A DNA stretch of 33,301 nucleotides from Pirellulales bacterium (GTDB lineage Bacteria > Planctomycetota > Planctomycetia > Pirellulales > UBA1268). The stretch spans positions 1 through 33,301 of the forward strand of contig JADHSL010000004.1 of the NCBI GenBank assembly GCA_016776925.1. Direction: 5' to 3'. Below, piece by piece: positions 1 to 8,055 of the stretch. Position 1 is the stretch's first letter. Each line of letters opens with the position of its first letter. The notes below the pieces were generated by a model. That model worked only from the letters and a program-made list of their open reading frames with translations, did no database searches and was not told the origin of the DNA. The position numbers and the translations under genes were made by a program.

Positions 1-667
1 CAAAACGAGCCAGTTGATCAATATGTCCATCTGTATCATCACCAACGAGATCGCCATTGACCCAAAGAACCGTATCAACGCCCAAGGAAGACCGAAGAAC
101 TGCGGTGAGTTCCTCACGACTATACTTCGGATTTCTTTGCGGATCGTCGATGCAGCGATGATTCGCTAAAAGTGTTCCTTTGCCATCCGTTTCAATCGCA
201 CCACCCTCAAGAACCATTTCAATCTCTACAACTTCAACGCCAAGATGGCATGCAATTTTTCTAGCGACAGCAGCATCAGCATCCCAAGGAGGATATTTTC
301 CGCCCCAGGCGTTGAATCCAAAGTTCGCGACAACCAGTTCCTGGGGAACACCCTTCGACTTCAGGAAAACTGGTCCTGTATCTCGTAGCCATGAGTCATC
401 CGTTGGAATTTCAATCAAATCGACCTGGCGAACACTCTCAAGCAACGGTGAGGCGTGACGAAGTACATTCTCACTGCCAATTACACGCACCGGTTCATAC
501 CGAGCAAGAAGCCTGACAAGCTTTACAAAAGCCAGTGGCACTTCATCAAAGTCACCAAGAAAAGTGGCTCGTCGGTGAGGCCAGGCAAGCCATGTTGCAG
601 CATGTGGCTCCCATTCAGCAGGAAACCGATATCCGGTCGTTGGCGAAGACACCTCTTCAACCTTCAT
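1..667 (-). CDS. aguA: agmatine deiminase (peptidylarginine deiminase family), 3' end outside window
   Basis: The gene encodes an enzyme that hydrolyses agmatine to N-carbamoylputrescine and ammonia, a cytosolic step of polyamine synthesis. About 222 N-terminal residues lie in the window and the C-terminus, with the catalytic cysteine, is beyond the left edge. Reading the minus strand gives an opening MKVEEVSSPTTGYRFPAEWE followed by the family pattern WLAWPH near residue 30, the RDTGP block, the NFGFNAWGGKYPPWD block, the LEGGAIETDGKGTLL block, and GDDTDGHIDQLARF at the edge. These are hallmark agmatine deiminase segments containing the substrate-binding Asp and catalytic His. The ATG at 667 is chosen because the ATG three bases upstream reads into a stop after two codons. 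Shadow frames on the plus strand are not genes. Gene glyA lies about 180 bp upstream on the same strand. Family assignment is secure; preference for agmatine over another guanidino substrate is inferred. Confidence 0.9.
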   Translation of the reverse strand, partial: MKVEEVSSPTTGYRFPAEWEPHAATWLAWPHRRATFLGDFDEVPLAFVKLVRLLARYEPVRVIGSENVLRHASPLLESVRQVDLIEIPTDDSWLRDTGPVFLKSKGVPQELVVANFGFNAWGGKYPPWDADAAVARKIACHLGVEVVEIEMVLEGGAIETDGKGTLLANHRCIDDPQRNPKYSREELTAVLRSSLGVDTVLWVNGDLVGDDTDGHIDQLARF

Positions 668-848
668 TCCATCGAAACTCCGTCAGCGATCTACTAAAAA
701 TTCAATATCCCAGAAGATTCCGAAGTTCGAATCAGACCAAATCGATGCGTGATGCGGACACAATTGCAACAGCACACTTCATAGCGTACACCAATGACGC
801 CACGGCTCTTCTGGACTCATTGCTCACGCAGCGTAGCATCTTGGCATT

Positions 849-2111
849 TCAGCCTGTAACAACCTGATCCAGCTTGGCCGCTGGGACTGGGTACTGTTCT
901 GCTAAATCTGCCACTTCTCGGCGAGTCGACTCGATCACCTGTGCGTCTTCCGGTGCTTTAAGAACTTGAAGAATCCAAGCAGCTACCTGCTCCATCTCGT
1001 CAGCTCCCATTCCTCGTGTTGTAAGAGCCGGTGTGCCCAATCGAATTCCTGATGGATCAACAGGTTTCCGCTCATCATATGGAATCATATTCTTATTGCA
1101 GGTGATCCCGCAGCGATCCAATGCCTCTTCAGCTAACTTCCCGCCAAGACCTAGTGGCGTGACATCAACCAGCATAAGGTGATTATCGGTACCACCACTC
1201 ACCAGTTTCACCCCGCCGGACGCAAGCGACTGAGCGAGCACCCGAGCATTGGCAATGACCTGCTCTGCATAGTCTTTGAATTCCGGCTTCAGCGCCTCTG
1301 CAAAAGCAATTGCCTTACCTGCAACAACATGCATTAACGGCCCCCCTTGGGTCCCTGGAAATACAGCTCGGTCAAGATCTTTTGCATGCTCTGCTCGGCA
1401 CATGGCAATCCCACCACGCGGACCTCGCAATGTCTTATGCGTTGTGCTCGTCACGAAGTCTGCGTACGGCACAGGACTGTTGTGTACACCTGCAGCAACA
1501 AGGCCTGCGTAGTGTGCCATATCAACCAGTAATTTCGCTCCAACTTCATTGGCTATTTCTGCGAAACGTTCGTGCGGAATCTCTCTCGGATATGCGCTTG
1601 CCCCAGCTACAATCAACTTTGGCTTATGCTCGCGAGCAAGTCGAACGATCTGATCAAAATCAAGAAGATGATCGTCCTGCCGAACACCGTAGTGAACAAA
1701 ACGGTACAAGATGCCTGAGCTATTCAGACGCATTCCGTGAGTGAGGTGACCGCCGTGCGACAGGTCAAACGCAAGTACTGTATCGCCCGGCTTGATAGCT
1801 GCAAGGTAGACCGCTGAGTTCGCTTGGCTCCCGGAGTGCGGCTGCACATTCGCATGCTCAACACCAAACAGCTGCTTTGCTCTGTCACGCGCGAGGTCTT
1901 CGACGGTGTCGACATATTCACAACCGCCATAATATCGTCGACCGGGATACCCTTCGGCATACTTATTGGTCAATACGCTCCCCACTGCCTGCATAACTGC
2001 TGGGCTCGTAAAGTTTTCACTTGCAATCATTTCGAGGCCTTCCGCTTGCCGAGTTTGCTCCGCAGCGATTGATGACCAAATTGCAGGGTCTTCTAGTTCA
2101 ACAAAGTTCAC
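849..2111 (-). CDS. glyA: serine hydroxymethyltransferase
   Basis: PLP enzyme interconverting serine and tetrahydrofolate with glycine and 5,10-methylenetetrahydrofolate, the main cytosolic source of one-carbon units. The 420-residue product has the usual family length. Visible motifs are the N-terminal [24 protein letters not shown] near residues 49-63, [13 protein letters not shown] near 90-102, the [12 protein letters not shown] segment near 197-208, and the PLP lysine Lys226 in [14 protein letters not shown]. The start is a GTG at 2111, preceded by a good Shine-Dalgarno (GAGGTGAT) two bases before the codon region; no ATG in frame competes. It lies between the agmatine deiminase gene and an M50 protease gene on the same strand, with 95 bp between its start and the protease stop, so co-transcription is possible but not shown. 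Nothing abnormal is seen. Confidence 0.97.
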   Translation of the reverse strand: MNFVELEDPAIWSSIAAEQTRQAEGLEMIASENFTSPAVMQAVGSVLTNKYAEGYPGRRYYGGCEYVDTVEDLARDRAKQLFGVEHANVQPHSGSQANSAVYLAAIKPGDTVLAFDLSHGGHLTHGMRLNSSGILYRFVHYGVRQDDHLLDFDQIVRLAREHKPKLIVAGASAYPREIPHERFAEIANEVGAKLLVDMAHYAGLVAAGVHNSPVPYADFVTSTTHKTLRGPRGGIAMCRAEHAKDLDRAVFPGTQGGPLMHVVAGKAIAFAEALKPEFKDYAEQVIANARVLAQSLASGGVKLVSGGTDNHLMLVDVTPLGLGGKLAEEALDRCGITCNKNMIPYDERKPVDPSGIRLGTPALTTRGMGADEMEQVAAWILQVLKAPEDAQVIESTRREVADLAEQYPVPAAKLDQVVTG

Positions 2112-2206
2112 GGATCACCTCTCGGTTATGTAGCAGCCTTGGAACCATTGCGTCTGACTCCATCTAAAACAATCTTAATCTATTGTGTGAGCGGAATGGC
2201 AGGGCG

Positions 2207-3199
2207 TCAACGAATGAAAATGAATCCGGGCAGCAGCAGCGGCTCCGGCATGAATGTAATCACCGGAATGACAAATGAAGCAATGCCCAGAATTGTTCTC
2301 GCGGTGCCCAACGGCTGCGATTCATTTCGAATGGGCGGGTGATCGACACCCATAAACGTGACTAAAACAACCATTAAAACCCAATGATCAGCTCCTACAA
2401 GAATAATAGCGGTTATTGCTCCGAGGAGGACACTTCTGGCCACCCAGCACGAACGCCGACCAAAAACAGCATGGCTAATATGCCCACCATCGAGTTGGCT
2501 GAGGGGAATCATATTCAGTCCAGTTACAAGAAAACCTACCCAGCCAGCCAGCAAGAATGCATTTGGGATAAGCACCTGGCCTACTGGTAAATCTGGCCGA
2601 ACAAGTCTCAAAAGCCATGTTGCAAGTAAAGGCATTGAAAACAGGCTGCTATCTGCCGGTTGAGCAAGCACCAGCCCCGCTACAAAAACAGGAATCGCAA
2701 CAAGAAGACCAGCGAGAGGTCCAGCTAAGGCGATATCAAATAACTGTTTTCTGTCTGCCCGAGATCCTTCCATGCCAATTACGGCGCCAAGTGTCCCAGT
2801 TAGCATCACTGGAAGCGGTAAGAAAAATGGAAGCGTTGCAGGAATTCGATGACGCCATGCTGCAACAAAGTGCCCTGCTTCATGCGCCGTCAAAATTGCC
2901 ATCACCGAGACCATGTAGATCAGGCCTCGGATCCAGTGCTCTGTAAAATCATTCGTAAAGCCACCATAAAGACCAAGAACCACCGGCTGCCAACCGACCG
3001 TTCCGGCCGCAAATGTTGTGAGGCAGGTTCCTAAAAAGAGGTATAGCTGCAATCGAATGCGAGCTGATTGTGGCTGAGCACGATTGAGATCCCTCGCCTG
3101 GCGACTCTCGTTCGTCGACAACCCCACCGGTAGCCGAGAAGTTTCGGATGAAGTGGAAAAATCAAGTGTTTTGACAGGGTCTTCTCTCATGGAACCCAC
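2207..3199 (-). CDS. site-2 protease type (M50) membrane metalloprotease
   Basis: A polytopic inner-membrane zinc metalloprotease of the S2P/M50 family, which cleaves substrates within the membrane; the substrate here is unknown. The 330-residue product has a hydrophilic N-terminal ~45 residues, then several hydrophobic segments. The zinc motif HEAGH lies at about residues 106-110 inside a membrane segment, and the third zinc ligand motif LNMIPLSQLDGGH lies at about 229-241, both canonical. No PDZ domain is visible, unlike RseP, so it resembles the PDZ-less, sterol-regulatory-type S2P homologues found in plants, cyanobacteria and planctomycetes. GTG at 3199 is chosen because AAGGG sits seven bases before it; an in-frame ATG at 3190 is an alternative. 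It is divergent from lysA across about 120 bp. Confidence 0.85.
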   Translation of the reverse strand: MGSMREDPVKTLDFSTSSETSRLPVGLSTNESRQARDLNRAQPQSARIRLQLYLFLGTCLTTFAAGTVGWQPVVLGLYGGFTNDFTEHWIRGLIYMVSVMAILTAHEAGHFVAAWRHRIPATLPFFLPLPVMLTGTLGAVIGMEGSRADRKQLFDIALAGPLAGLLVAIPVFVAGLVLAQPADSSLFSMPLLATWLLRLVRPDLPVGQVLIPNAFLLAGWVGFLVTGLNMIPLSQLDGGHISHAVFGRRSCWVARSVLLGAITAIILVGADHWVLMVVLVTFMGVDHPPIRNESQPLGTARTILGIASFVIPVITFMPEPLLLPGFIFIR

Positions 3200-3320
3200 A
3201 GAATAGCCCTTGAGAAAGAATTTTGACTGCTACACTTTTATTTCCCTGAAAAACTAGGTGATAGAATTACATTGAACAGGTTGGAAGCCATCTTCCCGGA
3301 AAGCAAAAACCATCTGTGCC

Positions 3321-4631
3321 ATGAGTGATACTACCCCCAATACAAGCGAATCTGCTGGTATCCGACGACAATTTGCTGGCGTCGACCTTCAGGAACTCGC
3401 AAAAAGACACGGAACACCCATCTACGCGTACGATGCTTCCGTAATCCGACAGCGATGTGCTGACCTACGTGATTGGGATACGGTTCGTTTTGCACAAAAA
3501 GCCTGCTCAAACCTTGCGATCCTTGACCTTGTGCGGCGCGAAGGTGTGCTTGTTGATGCTGTAAGCCACGGTGAAATCGCACGGGCCATCGCTGCGGGCT
3601 ATTCAACGAAGAGCCCCTCAGAAGGCCAAGACAATTTACCAGCGGCAGATCCAATTGTTTATACGGCAGATATTTTTGATCACGAAAGCCTTGAAGCTGT
3701 TGTTCAACATGGCATTCATGTCAATTGCGGGTCTGCGGACATGCTTGAGCAATTGGCAGAACGCGTACCAGGTGCAAACGTGACACTTCGAATAAATCCT
3801 GGATTCGGACATGGTCATAGCCAGAAAACCAATACCGGAGGAGAAGGCTCCAAGCATGGCATCTGGCATGAAGCCGTCCCTGATGTTCTTCAACGCGCGG
3901 AGTGGGCTGGACTCTCGGTAACTGGTCTCCACATGCACATTGGCAGCGGTGCTGACTTAGACCATCTCGCCACGGTTGCAGAATCTCTTGAGAAGACAGC
4001 ACATGACATTGGTCGTTCCCTTACAACAATAAGTGCAGGCGGAGGACTTCCGGTCCCTTATCAGAAAGATGAACGCCGAGCTGACCTGTCGGAATACTTC
4101 AAGCTATGGGATGCCACCAGAAAGCGTCTCGAAGATTCCTTTGGTCATCAAATTCGACTCGAGATTGAGCCCGGGCGGTACCTAACTGCTGAGGCCGGCA
4201 TTCTGGTCACTGAAGTACGAGCGGTGAAGCGACAAGGTTCAAAAAAGTATCTTTTGGTTGATGCAGGCTTCCATACTCTTGCCCGACCGGTGCTGTATGG
4301 CTCGTATCACCCAATGAGTCTCTGCCCAACATCTACGACACCTCCGCACGAACTTGAAGCCGTCGCAATAGGTGGCCCACTCTGTGAATCCGGTGACATC
4401 TTTACCCAGGAAGAGGGCGGTTTTGTATCGACTCGCGACCTCCCCCCTGCCCGTGTCGGTGACCTTCTCGTTATTGAGGTTGCCGGTGCTTACGGATTCG
4501 TCATGGCGAGCAACTACAACTCAAAACCTTTTCCTGCTGAAGTCCTCATCGACGGCGGCACATCGCGACTTGTTCGGGCGAGGCAGACTGCAGAAGAGCT
4601 ATTCTCTGGTGAGTCTCTTCCTCAGAAATGA
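3321..4631 (+). CDS. lysA: diaminopimelate decarboxylase
   Basis: Fold-III PLP enzyme that decarboxylates meso-diaminopimelate to L-lysine, the last lysine step. The product is 436 residues, usual for the family. The N-terminal alanine-racemase-like barrel carries the PLP lysine at Lys60 (FAQKACSN; most homologues have FAxKAN), the DAVSHGEI segment, NPGFGHGH and KHGIW, the GLHMHIGSG block, the phosphate-binding SAGGGLP, and EIEPGRYLTAEAG. The C-terminal beta domain has the GPLCESGD motif with the active-site cysteine supplied to the partner subunit, and a YGSYHP segment. An ORF of this structure without any N-terminal kinase fusion is a plain LysA. The ATG at 3321 begins a protein with a ten-residue polar lead before conserved sequence. 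It stands 250 bp upstream of the ferredoxin gene and probably forms its own unit. Related carboxynorspermidine decarboxylases are an alternative, but the GPLCESGD signature favours LysA. Confidence 0.92.
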   Translation: MSDTTPNTSESAGIRRQFAGVDLQELAKRHGTPIYAYDASVIRQRCADLRDWDTVRFAQKACSNLAILDLVRREGVLVDAVSHGEIARAIAAGYSTKSPSEGQDNLPAADPIVYTADIFDHESLEAVVQHGIHVNCGSADMLEQLAERVPGANVTLRINPGFGHGHSQKTNTGGEGSKHGIWHEAVPDVLQRAEWAGLSVTGLHMHIGSGADLDHLATVAESLEKTAHDIGRSLTTISAGGGLPVPYQKDERRADLSEYFKLWDATRKRLEDSFGHQIRLEIEPGRYLTAEAGILVTEVRAVKRQGSKKYLLVDAGFHTLARPVLYGSYHPMSLCPTSTTPPHELEAVAIGGPLCESGDIFTQEEGGFVSTRDLPPARVGDLLVIEVAGAYGFVMASNYNSKPFPAEVLIDGGTSRLVRARQTAEELFSGESLPQK

Positions 4632-4829
4632 AGCCCAATTCGCTACGCGGATGACGAATAACGTATGCTTGTGTCTATTTTTCAGGCTGAAAGTGAATAC
4701 ATGTGGAATTCTGGTCTTTCTCAAACACATAACTTTGTAAAATTAGACAAAAACCAGTATTTTCCACGTTTCAGACCCCACGGATTTCGCACCCGAGTAA
4801 TTCGATTTGGTCGGAGGAATTCTCACGGC

Positions 4830-4835
4830 TACAAT
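4830..4835 (+). promoter_or_regulatory. candidate sigma-70-like promoter for the ferredoxin gene (-10 TACAAT)
   Basis: TACAAT at 4830-4835 is a near-consensus -10 box. Exactly 17 bases upstream is TTGGTC at 4807-4812, a weak -35 match. Transcription would start near 4842, leaving a leader of about 38 nt before the ATG at 4880. This is pattern matching only; the remaining 4632-4806 stretch shows no other feature I can support. Confidence 0.35.
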
Positions 4836-4879
4836 ACGATTATTCAGATTTCCCAACTCAAATTCCGATAGCTCACCAT

Positions 4880-5272
4880 ATGGCAAAGCAAGGTCCCAGA
4901 AAAAAACTTCCGAAGGAACTGGCAGTAATCAATGCAGATAACTGCACTGGCTGCGAGAGCTGTCTCGAAGTCTGTCCTGTCGACTGCATTTTTAAGGTGC
5001 AGCAATACGACCAATTTCATAACCTGCAAAGTTGGTGTGAAATTGACATTGAACGATGCGTTGGCTGTGAAGTTTGTGTCCATATTCCGGGTAAAAAGTC
5101 GAATCCTTACGACTTGAAAGTCTGTCCGTGGGACGCGATTGAGATGATTGCGACCGAAGAAGTGGCTGTTGCCGTTTCGCAGATGGGCGGACCGCCGGAA
5201 TATGTGGAGGAAAATTGGGATCGCCTCGTCGACACGGCGCAGCATTTAGCGGAACTCAAAGCCGCCAAATAG
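4880..5272 (+). CDS. two-cluster [4Fe-4S] ferredoxin-like protein
   Basis: A soluble electron carrier of the bacterial ferredoxin type, 130 residues. The first cluster site is classical CxxCxxCxxxCP: Cys22, Cys25, Cys28 and Cys32 followed by proline. The second site begins CxxCxxC with Cys60, Cys63 and Cys66, but the fourth ligand Cys82 is displaced by a 15-residue insertion (67-81) before the usual CP. About 40 residues of acidic C-terminal tail follow. There is no membrane segment and no flavin or other enzymatic domain, so this is a carrier or subunit rather than an oxidoreductase by itself. It is preceded by a candidate promoter at 4807-4835 and followed by dprA on the same strand after about 106 bp containing a long palindrome. 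The redox partner is unknown. The ATG at 4880 is the first in frame. Confidence 0.85.
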   Translation: MAKQGPRKKLPKELAVINADNCTGCESCLEVCPVDCIFKVQQYDQFHNLQSWCEIDIERCVGCEVCVHIPGKKSNPYDLKVCPWDAIEMIATEEVAVAVSQMGGPPEYVEENWDRLVDTAQHLAELKAAK

Positions 5273-5333
5273 CTTTGCACGAAGTGTGCCTCAGATATTC
5301 GTCTGATTCAAACTTTGCGTCTTCCCGAAAAAA

Positions 5334-5363
5334 CTGTATGGTGTACATATTTACACCATACAG
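5334..5363. repeat. perfect 12-bp inverted repeat, 6-bp spacer, upstream of dprA
   Basis: The left arm CTGTATGGTGTA (5334-5345) is the exact reverse complement of the right arm TACACCATACAG (5352-5363), separated by CATATT. A further outer pairing, CCCG at 5324-5327 with CGGG at 5368-5371, extends it with an internal loop. The repeat ends 15 bases before the dprA start codon. Read on the minus strand the hairpin is followed directly by six T's, the form of an intrinsic terminator, but no minus-strand gene is nearby. An operator overlapping the dprA promoter or an mRNA hairpin limiting dprA translation are alternative readings. Confidence 0.85.
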
Positions 5364-5378
5364 GCATCGGGTTGCATT

Positions 5379-6536
5379 ATGTCGAATTTACAGCGTCAGG
5401 AATATTTCCCGCGTACTCGCAAGGAATATTTGTTTGATCAACTCAGGCTTGCTGCGATACCTGGCCTTGGGCCGATCCTCCGGCGGCGTCTGATCGGTCA
5501 ATTTGGCTCAGCATCCAGGGTTTTACAAGAGAGTGTAGCCACACTTGAAGGCATTCATGGAGTTGGCCACCGTCTCGCATCTGCTATTTCAATGAGCAGT
5601 ACTCACGACAAAGCATCTCGCATTCTTGATGACTGTCAGCAGCATGGTATCGATATCGTCTTGGATACCGACCCGGTATTTCCTGAACTTCTTTCTCAGA
5701 TCCCTGATCCACCTGACATGCTCTTCGTTCGTGGAACGCTCGAGCCCTGCGATAGTCTTGCAGTCGCAGTTGTCGGTGCTCGCCATGCCACCAAAGCTGG
5801 GCAGCGAATTGCACACGCTTTTGCTGAGGGTCTTGCCCATGCTGGTTTGACAATTGTCAGCGGCCTGGCTCGCGGTATCGATGCTGCTGCACATCGTGGA
5901 GCGATTCGTGCAGGCGGAAGGACTCTGGCGGTACTGGGGAGTGGATTACGAAATATCTACCCACGTGAACATCATCAATTAGTTGAGGATGTCATTTGTC
6001 ATGGAGCTGCAGTCAGCGAACTTCCGCCCGCAACGCCACCACAAGCAGCGGCTTTTCCCAGGAGAAACAGGATCGTATCGGGGCTCTCCCTTGGCACCAT
6101 TGTAATTCAGGCTTCTCAACGTTCGGGTGCACTTATAACCGCACGAATGGCAGGAGAACAGGGACGTGATGTATTCGCTCTTCCTGGACCCATTGATTGC
6201 AGGATGTCAGCAGGGTGTCATAGTCTTATTCGCGATGGTGTCACACTTGTTACATGTATCGATGAAATTCTCGATGAACTGGGACCGCTGTATAAAAAAG
6301 TGCGGACTTCAGGGGGGCGTACTATTCACAAGCCAGCAGAGCTACAACTTGATGAATTTGAACAGAATGTGCTTGCCGCAATTGATGCCACTTCAGATCA
6401 GACCAAAAAAAACACTCTCGATGCGGTTGTTGAGTACATGAATATTGAGCCTTCCCGTGTCCTAGCAGCGTGTGCGGCTCTGGAAATTCGTAAGATAGTT
6501 ATCCGTTCACCGGGCAATATTATCGAACGTCTTTAA
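5379..6536 (+). CDS. dprA: DNA processing protein DprA (RecA loader for transforming DNA)
   Basis: DprA binds incoming single-stranded DNA and helps load RecA during natural transformation; many non-competent bacteria also keep it. The 385-residue protein has an N-terminal helix-hairpin-helix region (residues about 15-70, with AAIPGLGPILRRRL and EGIHGVG), a Rossmann-like core (about 95-300) with VVGARHATKAG, the signature SGLARGIDAAAHRGA, LAVLGSGL, IYPREH, FPRRNRIVSGLS, and SGALITARMAGEQGRDVFALPG, and a C-terminal winged-helix region (about 320-385). All expected blocks are present and it appears functional. Translation starts at an ATG only 15 bases after a perfect palindrome, with only a weak GGG-containing ribosome site between them, so expression may be controlled by that element. 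No other competence gene is in the window. Downstream is a hairpin at 6550-6590 and then prfB. Confidence 0.95.
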   Translation: MSNLQRQEYFPRTRKEYLFDQLRLAAIPGLGPILRRRLIGQFGSASRVLQESVATLEGIHGVGHRLASAISMSSTHDKASRILDDCQQHGIDIVLDTDPVFPELLSQIPDPPDMLFVRGTLEPCDSLAVAVVGARHATKAGQRIAHAFAEGLAHAGLTIVSGLARGIDAAAHRGAIRAGGRTLAVLGSGLRNIYPREHHQLVEDVICHGAAVSELPPATPPQAAAFPRRNRIVSGLSLGTIVIQASQRSGALITARMAGEQGRDVFALPGPIDCRMSAGCHSLIRDGVTLVTCIDEILDELGPLYKKVRTSGGRTIHKPAELQLDEFEQNVLAAIDATSDQTKKNTLDAVVEYMNIEPSRVLAACAALEIRKIVIRSPGNIIERL

Positions 6537-6549
6537 CCCCCAGAGACAA

Positions 6550-6590
6550 AAAGAAGCCCACACGGTGCTTATAAAACAAACGGGCTCTTT
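6550..6590 (+). terminator. weak terminator-like hairpin after dprA
   Basis: AAAGAAGCCC (6550-6559) pairs with GGGCTCTTT (6582-6590), nine base pairs with one bulged A, around a 22-nt loop. It lies just after the dprA stop and before prfB. There is no T-run afterwards, so termination is uncertain. Confidence 0.3.
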
Positions 6591-6624
6591 CTCTCAGGTC
6601 ATGACTCACTCTACAATTAACTTC

Positions 6625-7747
6625 ATGGATACATCACTCTTTCATCGTGTAGAAGAAGTCTGCGGCCGCCTCCTTCAGCTACGAGACTCTCTTTGACTAC
6701 GCTGGTCGAACTGAATCAGCAGCCACACTTGAAGCTCAGATGTCTCAAACTGATTTCTGGAATGACAGTGAGGCCGCTCAAGCAACTGTCGCTAAACTGA
6801 AACAGTTGAATTCCATCCTGAAGCCGCTCGACGAATCAATCTCTGCCTCCAATGACCTCGAAGCACTTGTGGAACTGGTCAAGGAAGACGATTCTTTGGA
6901 AAGTGAACTCTCGACTGAGGTTACTCGAGTCGAAGAACTTGTCGATCAACTGGAATTAACTTCTCTGCTAAGTGGTCCACATGATTCTTGTGATGCGCTT
7001 GTATCAATCCATGCTCGAGATGGAGGCACGGATGCAAACGACTGGGCCGAGATGATGTTGCGCATGTATTCGGCCTGGGCTAATAAAAGAGAACTCAGCA
7101 TAGAACTACTCGACAGGCAAGACGATGACGTCGCTGGTATTCAAAATGCCACCATTGCAATACGAGGACCATGGGCATATGGATATCTCCGCGGCGAGAT
7201 GGGCATTCACCGACTGGTACGGATCAGCCCATTTAACGCAGAAGGGAAACGGCAGACCAGTTTTGCGGCCGTTGATGTATCCCCCGAAATAAGTGACGAC
7301 GACACCGATATAGAAATAAAAGACGAAGATATTCGAGAGGATGTTTTTCGGGCAAGCGGTGCCGGTGGACAGCATGTCAACAAAACTTCGAGTGCTATTC
7401 GCTTAACTCACTTTCCGAGCGGGATTGTGGTTCAATGCCAAAGTGAACGCAGTCAACATAAGAATAGAGCGACGGCCATTAAAATGTTACGCTCTCGACT
7501 TGCTCGACTTGAAGAAGAAAAACGTGAGGCTGAGCAACTCGCTAAATACAAACTGCAGCCGAAGACTGGATTTGGCTCACAAATTCGAAATTATTTCCTC
7601 CACCCGGATCAACGCGTGAAGGATCAGCGGACAGGCCATTACGTAGGAAATTTCCAGAGTGTACTGGACGGCAACCTCGATGGCTTTCTCGATGCCTACC
7701 TGCGATGGAAAGCGTCAGATGCGGCTCCAGTCGCCGTTGACGACTGA
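6625..7747 (+). CDS. prfB: peptide chain release factor 2, with programmed +1 frameshift
   Basis: RF2 releases the nascent peptide at UGA and UAA. The gene is in two phases. The first runs from ATG 6625 for 23 codons and ends CTT TGA (6691-6696); slipping one base at CTT and continuing from GAC at 6695 gives a single protein of about 373 residues. The join reads RDSL then DYAGRTE, matching the LDY seen at the E. coli RF2 shift site. Without the shift, only a truncated frame from ATG 6740 is seen. In fused numbering the stop-codon recognition tripeptide SPF is at 201-203 and the catalytic GGQ at 247-249, close to their E. coli positions. An in-frame ATG at 6601 could add eight residues; AGG lies too close to it to be a good ribosome site. 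infA follows 78 bp downstream. Confidence 0.93.
6691..6697 (+). promoter_or_regulatory. RF2 autoregulatory +1 frameshift site (CTTTGAC)
   Basis: The heptamer CTTTGAC with following TACG is the conserved RF2 slip site: low RF2 makes ribosomes pause at UGA and shift +1. The frame before and after codes for recognisable RF2 only if the shift occurs. The usual AGGGGG-type Shine-Dalgarno stimulator three bases upstream is not present; the sequence there is CGAGACTCT, with at best a GAG core. Confidence 0.93.
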
Positions 7748-7825
7748 GCCTACAACCTGACTGGACGTTTTTCCTCGGGCAGGATAGAGTCGGTCGTACC
7801 ATTACTCGTTTCCTATAGGATTCCC

Positions 7826-8047
7826 ATGCCGGAAAAAGAACAAGCACTCGAGGTTGAAGGCGTTGTGACACAAGCATTGGCAAACACCCGATTCCGGGTG
7901 CAGATTGAAGGTGGGCATATCGTCAACGCCCACGTGGCCGGAAAAATGCGAAAGAATTTCATTCGGATTGTTCCTGGAGATAAAGTCAAAGTTGAACTTT
8001 CTCCTTACGATCTGACAAAAGGCCGCATAACGTTCCGCGAACGATAG
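7826..8047 (+). CDS. infA: translation initiation factor IF-1
   Basis: IF-1 binds the ribosomal A site of the 30S subunit and assists IF-2 and IF-3 during initiation. The 73-residue product is a single OB-fold (S1-like) domain of the family length, with [16 protein letters not shown], the [15 protein letters not shown] block carrying the conserved basic residues, and [19 protein letters not shown]. The initiator ATG at 7826 is preceded by an AGGA element at a suitable distance. It is transcribed in the same direction as prfB, 78 bp downstream, so two translation factors may be co-expressed. Its stop is only 8 bp from the end of the convergent tex gene. It is not inside a ribosomal protein cluster, unlike the common rpmJ-infA arrangement. 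Confidence 0.97.
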   Translation: MPEKEQALEVEGVVTQALANTRFRVQIEGGHIVNAHVAGKMRKNFIRIVPGDKVKVELSPYDLTKGRITFRER

Positions 8048-8055
8048 TTGCACAG

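Noticed and set aside
180-867. Plus-strand frames at the left edge
   Set aside because: They are antisense to the clearly recognised agmatine deiminase gene.
6740-7747. RF2 called as a simple 335-residue gene from ATG 6740
   Set aside because: This would remove the conserved N-terminal domain; the slip site and the in-frame sequence before it show a programmed frameshift.
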